From contig NC_015520.1 in assembly GCF_000213255.1 (NCBI RefSeq), positions 2,721,349 to 2,785,348 on the forward strand: DNA of 64,000 nucleotides, given 5' to 3'. Positions 61,897 through 64,000 of the stretch are shown piece after piece. A program made the translations under genes and the position numbers. Source of the DNA: Mahella australiensis 50-1 BON. Its GTDB lineage: Bacteria; Bacillota; Clostridia; Mahellales; Mahellaceae. A model generated the notes under the pieces. The model did not search any database and was not told the origin of the DNA. It saw only the letters and a list, made by a program, of their open reading frames with translations. How positions within the stretch are numbered: the stretch's first letter is position 1; each line of letters opens with the position of its first letter.

Positions 61897-62730
61897 TTAA
61901 GTAAGCATTATCATTGCCGCCATGCGGCCCGTATCACCTTTATCCCTCCTGTGGGAATAGAACAAATGCGGATGGCATGCGGTGCACAGCCCGGCTAATG
62001 CTATATTGCTCTCTTTCACACCGGCTTGCATCAACTGGAGCATATTGGCTCTCCACAGGTCAACCGAATACTTGTCGCCCCGCTTTGTCACAATATTTTC
62101 ATACGCATCTTGCAACCCCGGAAAACGACGGGCCACCGGCTCATCGACTTCAAAACAGCACGGCCCTATCGAAGGCCCCACGGCCGCAAGGCATTGTTCG
62201 GGCCGGGTATCGAAGGCTTCTTCCATGGCTTGCAGGGTCTTTACCCCAATACCAGCCACAGTGCCCCGCCAGCCCGCATGGCTCAACCCGATAGCTTTAT
62301 GCGTGAGATCGAGGAAATAAAGCGGAACACAATCGGCATACAATGTCACGAGAGCCACATTCGGCTGATCCGTTATAAGGCTGTCTACGCCTCGCGCAGT
62401 ACCATCGTTGACAAAAGATTTGCCTTGTTCATCGACATACACGCGCTTTATGACATCGCCATGCACCTGATTTCCAAAAAACAGTTGCTCCGGCTTTATG
62501 CCTATGGCATCGCAAAGCCTTTGGTAATTTTCATCCACGATCGCGGCATCATCGCCGCGGTTGAATCCAAGATTCAACGAAGCCAACGCTCCTGTGCTGA
62601 TTCCTCCCCGCCTTGTTGAAAAACAGGCTTTCGCCACGTTGGTCTGTCCAAAAAGCGGTATCGTAAAAAAGCCTATCCCATCGACTTCATGATATGTGAA
62701 TCCTTCTGAATTTTCCATTATCATATCCAC
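61897..62730 (-). CDS. pgeF: Peptidoglycan editing factor PgeF / multicopper polyphenol oxidase family
   Basis: 277 residues. YfiH/LACC1 motifs: CFSTRRGGIS, NQVHGDVIK, DSLITDQPNVALVTLYADCVPLYFLD, the Cys-His pair in LSHAGWRGTVAGI and PSIGPCCFEVDEPV. Members bind zinc or copper; E. coli YfiH keeps L-Ser out of peptidoglycan. GTG at 62730 follows AAGGAG; in-frame ATGs at 62724 and 62718 are alternatives. Convergent with vanW. Confidence 0.93.
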   Translation of the reverse strand: MDMIMENSEGFTYHEVDGIGFFTIPLFGQTNVAKACFSTRRGGISTGALASLNLGFNRGDDAAIVDENYQRLCDAIGIKPEQLFFGNQVHGDVIKRVYVDEQGKSFVNDGTARGVDSLITDQPNVALVTLYADCVPLYFLDLTHKAIGLSHAGWRGTVAGIGVKTLQAMEEAFDTRPEQCLAAVGPSIGPCCFEVDEPVARRFPGLQDAYENIVTKRGDKYSVDLWRANMLQLMQAGVKESNIALAGLCTACHPHLFYSHRRDKGDTGRMAAMIMLT

Positions 62731-62772
62731 AAAAACTCCTTATGCTCTAGCCGCCGACATCGGCGTAATCGG

Positions 62773-62847
62773 CTATATATTGAAATAATAGCTTCTGAGC
62801 ACGCTGAACAGCCGCTCGGGTATCACATCGAATAGGTTTTGGGGCAT
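62773..62847 (-). pseudogene. N-terminal stub, possibly of a Wadjet JetA-like gene
   Basis: A 24-codon frame starts at the ATG 62847, eight bases after GAAGGTGAG, and reads MPQNLFDVIPERLFSVLRS before ending at TAG. N-termini of this form (LFDVIPExxFxxL) occur in Wadjet anti-plasmid JetA-family proteins. If so, nearly the whole gene has been lost and only its start remains, directly before pgeF. Confidence 0.35.
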
Positions 62848-62875
62848 CTATCGCTCACCTTCTATAGCAATAAAG

Positions 62876-63209
62876 TGTCTATTCAGCTATCCCACAGGCT
62901 TGGTAACTGATTAGCCTCCGGCTCATGTGTTTCGAATATCGGTGAAACTAAAGCTCGTTTCGGGAATTTCCAAAGCGCCGATAATCTCTCTTATCTTGTT
63001 ATTCTAGGGCAGGACCGTCTTTAGCATCGTTTAGATAGTTCGGTTACGCTGGGAAATTCTTATCCTACACTTCGCTAAGTTTCACCAGATATCCTTCACA
63101 AAATCGCCTTAAGGCTAATCGTTACCTTCGCCTATGCATCACAGTACCTAAATAGTCACGCAATAAGAGCCGTTTCAAGAAGCGGCTCTTATGATTGTCG
63201 ACATTTTAC
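62876..63209 (-). ncRNA. Candidate structured non-coding RNA, family not identified
   Basis: Read on the minus strand from a promoter at 63216-63244. A 10-bp hairpin (63163-63192) comes first, then a rod of about 284 nt. Its pairings, given in plus coordinates, are 62876-62887 with 63148-63159 (11 of 12, one G-U); 62896-62899 with 63130-63133; 62902-62907 with 63121-63126; 62910-62914 with 63115-63119; 62936-62940 with 63088-63092; 62941-62949 with 63078-63086; 62964-62971 with 63052-63059; 62974-62981 with 63040-63043 and 63047-63050. Two small hairpins face each other near the middle, like a four-way junction. No protein frame explains this. It does not match the riboswitch, RNase P, tmRNA or 6S patterns I know. 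Confidence 0.6.
63163..63192 (-). other. 10-bp perfect hairpin at the 5' end of the RNA candidate
   Basis: ATAAGAGCCG (63163-63172) pairs with CGGCTCTTAT (63183-63192) around a 10-base loop, about 20 nt after the predicted transcription start. No T-run follows it. Confidence 0.7.
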
Positions 63210-63215
63210 GATGAC

Positions 63216-63244
63216 ATTATACCATTCTGGCATAAAATGTGCAA
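63216..63244 (-). promoter_or_regulatory. Sigma-A promoter of the RNA candidate
   Basis: TTGCAC (63239-63244) and TATAAT (63216-63221) on the minus strand, 17-bp spacer. No protein gene starts within 350 bp downstream, which supports a non-coding transcript. Confidence 0.65.
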
Positions 63245-63582
63245 CGACGCTGAGGCACGGCAAAAAATATTTTTGTATATCTTCGGTTCAGTAGCGGCAC
63301 TTGAATTCTATCTCTTACCGCCCTCCAAACGACACTTGTAAAAGCTTCATCTTTCTTATAAGATACGGAGTAATCACCAATAACAGTAAAATTTATTTTT
63401 TACGTAGATCATGCGCTGAGATATACTGAGGCTTTCAGAATTGGCCTGTATTTGAATTTTAGCATTTTACTACCTCCTAAAACGAGTTAATCCGAGAAAG
63501 GAAAATAAGGCAGGACAGCACCATGCCGGATTAGAACTATCTATACCGGTTTTAATAAGCTTGAATTTCCTAGACTTTTTAA
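63245..63582. other. Intergenic region without recognised features
   Basis: About 340 bases of AT-rich sequence. I see no gene, no convincing hairpin and no repeat here. Confidence 0.5.
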
Positions 63583-63837
63583 TTATTTATTATCATTTAT
63601 TAAACCAGATATTACCACGACAAAGCCAATTAAAATCAGGGATATTTCAACAATATCACTTCCAATAAAATTGATTTTATCGCTAATAAAGAAGATTCCA
63701 CCGGCCATTGTAAATTCAATACCTAATAACATAATTCCAAATGAATTGTGATTTTTAAATATTGATTTCATTAAAAAAGTAAGAATTACCGCACTTAATA
63801 ATATAATTACCAATATATGCAATAGCCCATATGACAT
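63583..63837 (-). CDS. Small membrane protein, unknown function
   Basis: 84 residues with three predicted membrane spans (LHILVIILLSAVILTFL, SFGIMLLGIEFTMAGGIFFI, VEISLILIGFVVVISGLI) and a short basic loop KSIFKNHN. AGGAAGGGTGATC precedes the ATG. No family recognised. It is AT-rich compared with pgeF and stands alone at the window's right end; the 160 bases beyond it contain nothing identified. Confidence 0.65.
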   Translation of the reverse strand: MSYGLLHILVIILLSAVILTFLMKSIFKNHNSFGIMLLGIEFTMAGGIFFISDKINFIGSDIVEISLILIGFVVVISGLINDNK

Positions 63838-64000
63838 TTGATCACCCTTCCTGTCTATTATAGTAATATCTCAATAATAATATTTTTTGTTTAATATTAT
63901 TATTACCTTTTTATTATGTGAGAGGTAAGTTATTATTTAACTACCTACCTCTCACATTGGAAAACATTAATTAATTATTAAAATCTTGTATCAGAGTTGG

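Noticed and set aside
62853-62970. A minus-strand reading frame ending FETHEPEANQLPSLWDS, similar in a second copy at 51921
   Set aside because: Differences between the copies are not concentrated at third codon positions, the frame has no start, and the same bases take part in well-ordered helices. A structured RNA explains the conservation better.

Overview
The window looks like the chromosome of a saccharolytic, low-to-mid-GC Gram-positive anaerobe of the Clostridia. The reasons are a Firmicutes-type rpsF-ssb-rpsR ... gdpP-rplI-dnaB cluster, strong purine-rich ribosome binding sites, and many CUT1 sugar ABC transporters paired with YesM/YesN-like two-component systems. A Thermoanaerobacterales genus such as Mahella is a guess, not something the sequence proves. 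No tRNA, rRNA or CRISPR array was seen.

Layout. 1-2.7 kb: a partial Rpn-type nuclease/transposase gene and a MATE exporter. 2.7-13.4 kb: a sugar ABC transporter (binding protein plus two permeases, minus strand) divergent from a catabolic operon (split transketolase, DUF5060-type glycoside hydrolase, FGGY kinase, LacI-type repressor, fucose/arabinose-isomerase-like enzyme). The shared intergenic region holds two good sigma-A promoters and a LacI-type operator. 13.4-22.8 kb: UroD-like protein, GH31 alpha-glycosidase, second ABC transporter and its YesN/YesM pair. 22.9-39.1 kb: esterase (two copies, both interrupted), VOC protein, GH2, GH39, a truncated GH1, GH78 rhamnosidase, third ABC transporter and a second YesN/YesM pair. 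Together these imply uptake and cytoplasmic breakdown of oligosaccharides derived from xylan and pectin. 39.2-48.1 kb: ECF S-component-like protein, then housekeeping genes acpS, dnaB, rplI, gdpP, a YybS-like gene, pheA, rpsR, ssb, rpsF and a slipin.

48.2-52.98 kb is an accessory stretch of secreted or lipoprotein genes and remnants, including a matrixin-like protease interrupted by an amber codon and an ATPase/permease chimera. 53.0-58.97 kb is a visibly GC-rich six-gene operon: two ABC ATPases, a permease with a large outer domain, a small membrane protein, an ECF sigma factor and a membrane protein that may be its anti-sigma factor. A TGAAC-N16-CGTC promoter precedes it, and an 82%-identical 66-bp copy of that leader precedes the nearby vanY-like carboxypeptidase gene. 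This makes a candidate self-regulated cell-envelope stress module. It is followed by a truncated radical SAM gene, vanW-like and pgeF genes (again cell wall), a candidate structured RNA of roughly 280-330 nt with its own promoter, and a small membrane protein.

A recurring theme is gene remnants and fusions best explained by internal deletions (GH1/AraC pair, ABC chimera, radical SAM protein, esterase copy, possible JetA start). The two strongest leads are the ECF-controlled ABC/VanY module and the unidentified structured RNA at about 62.88-63.21 kb.
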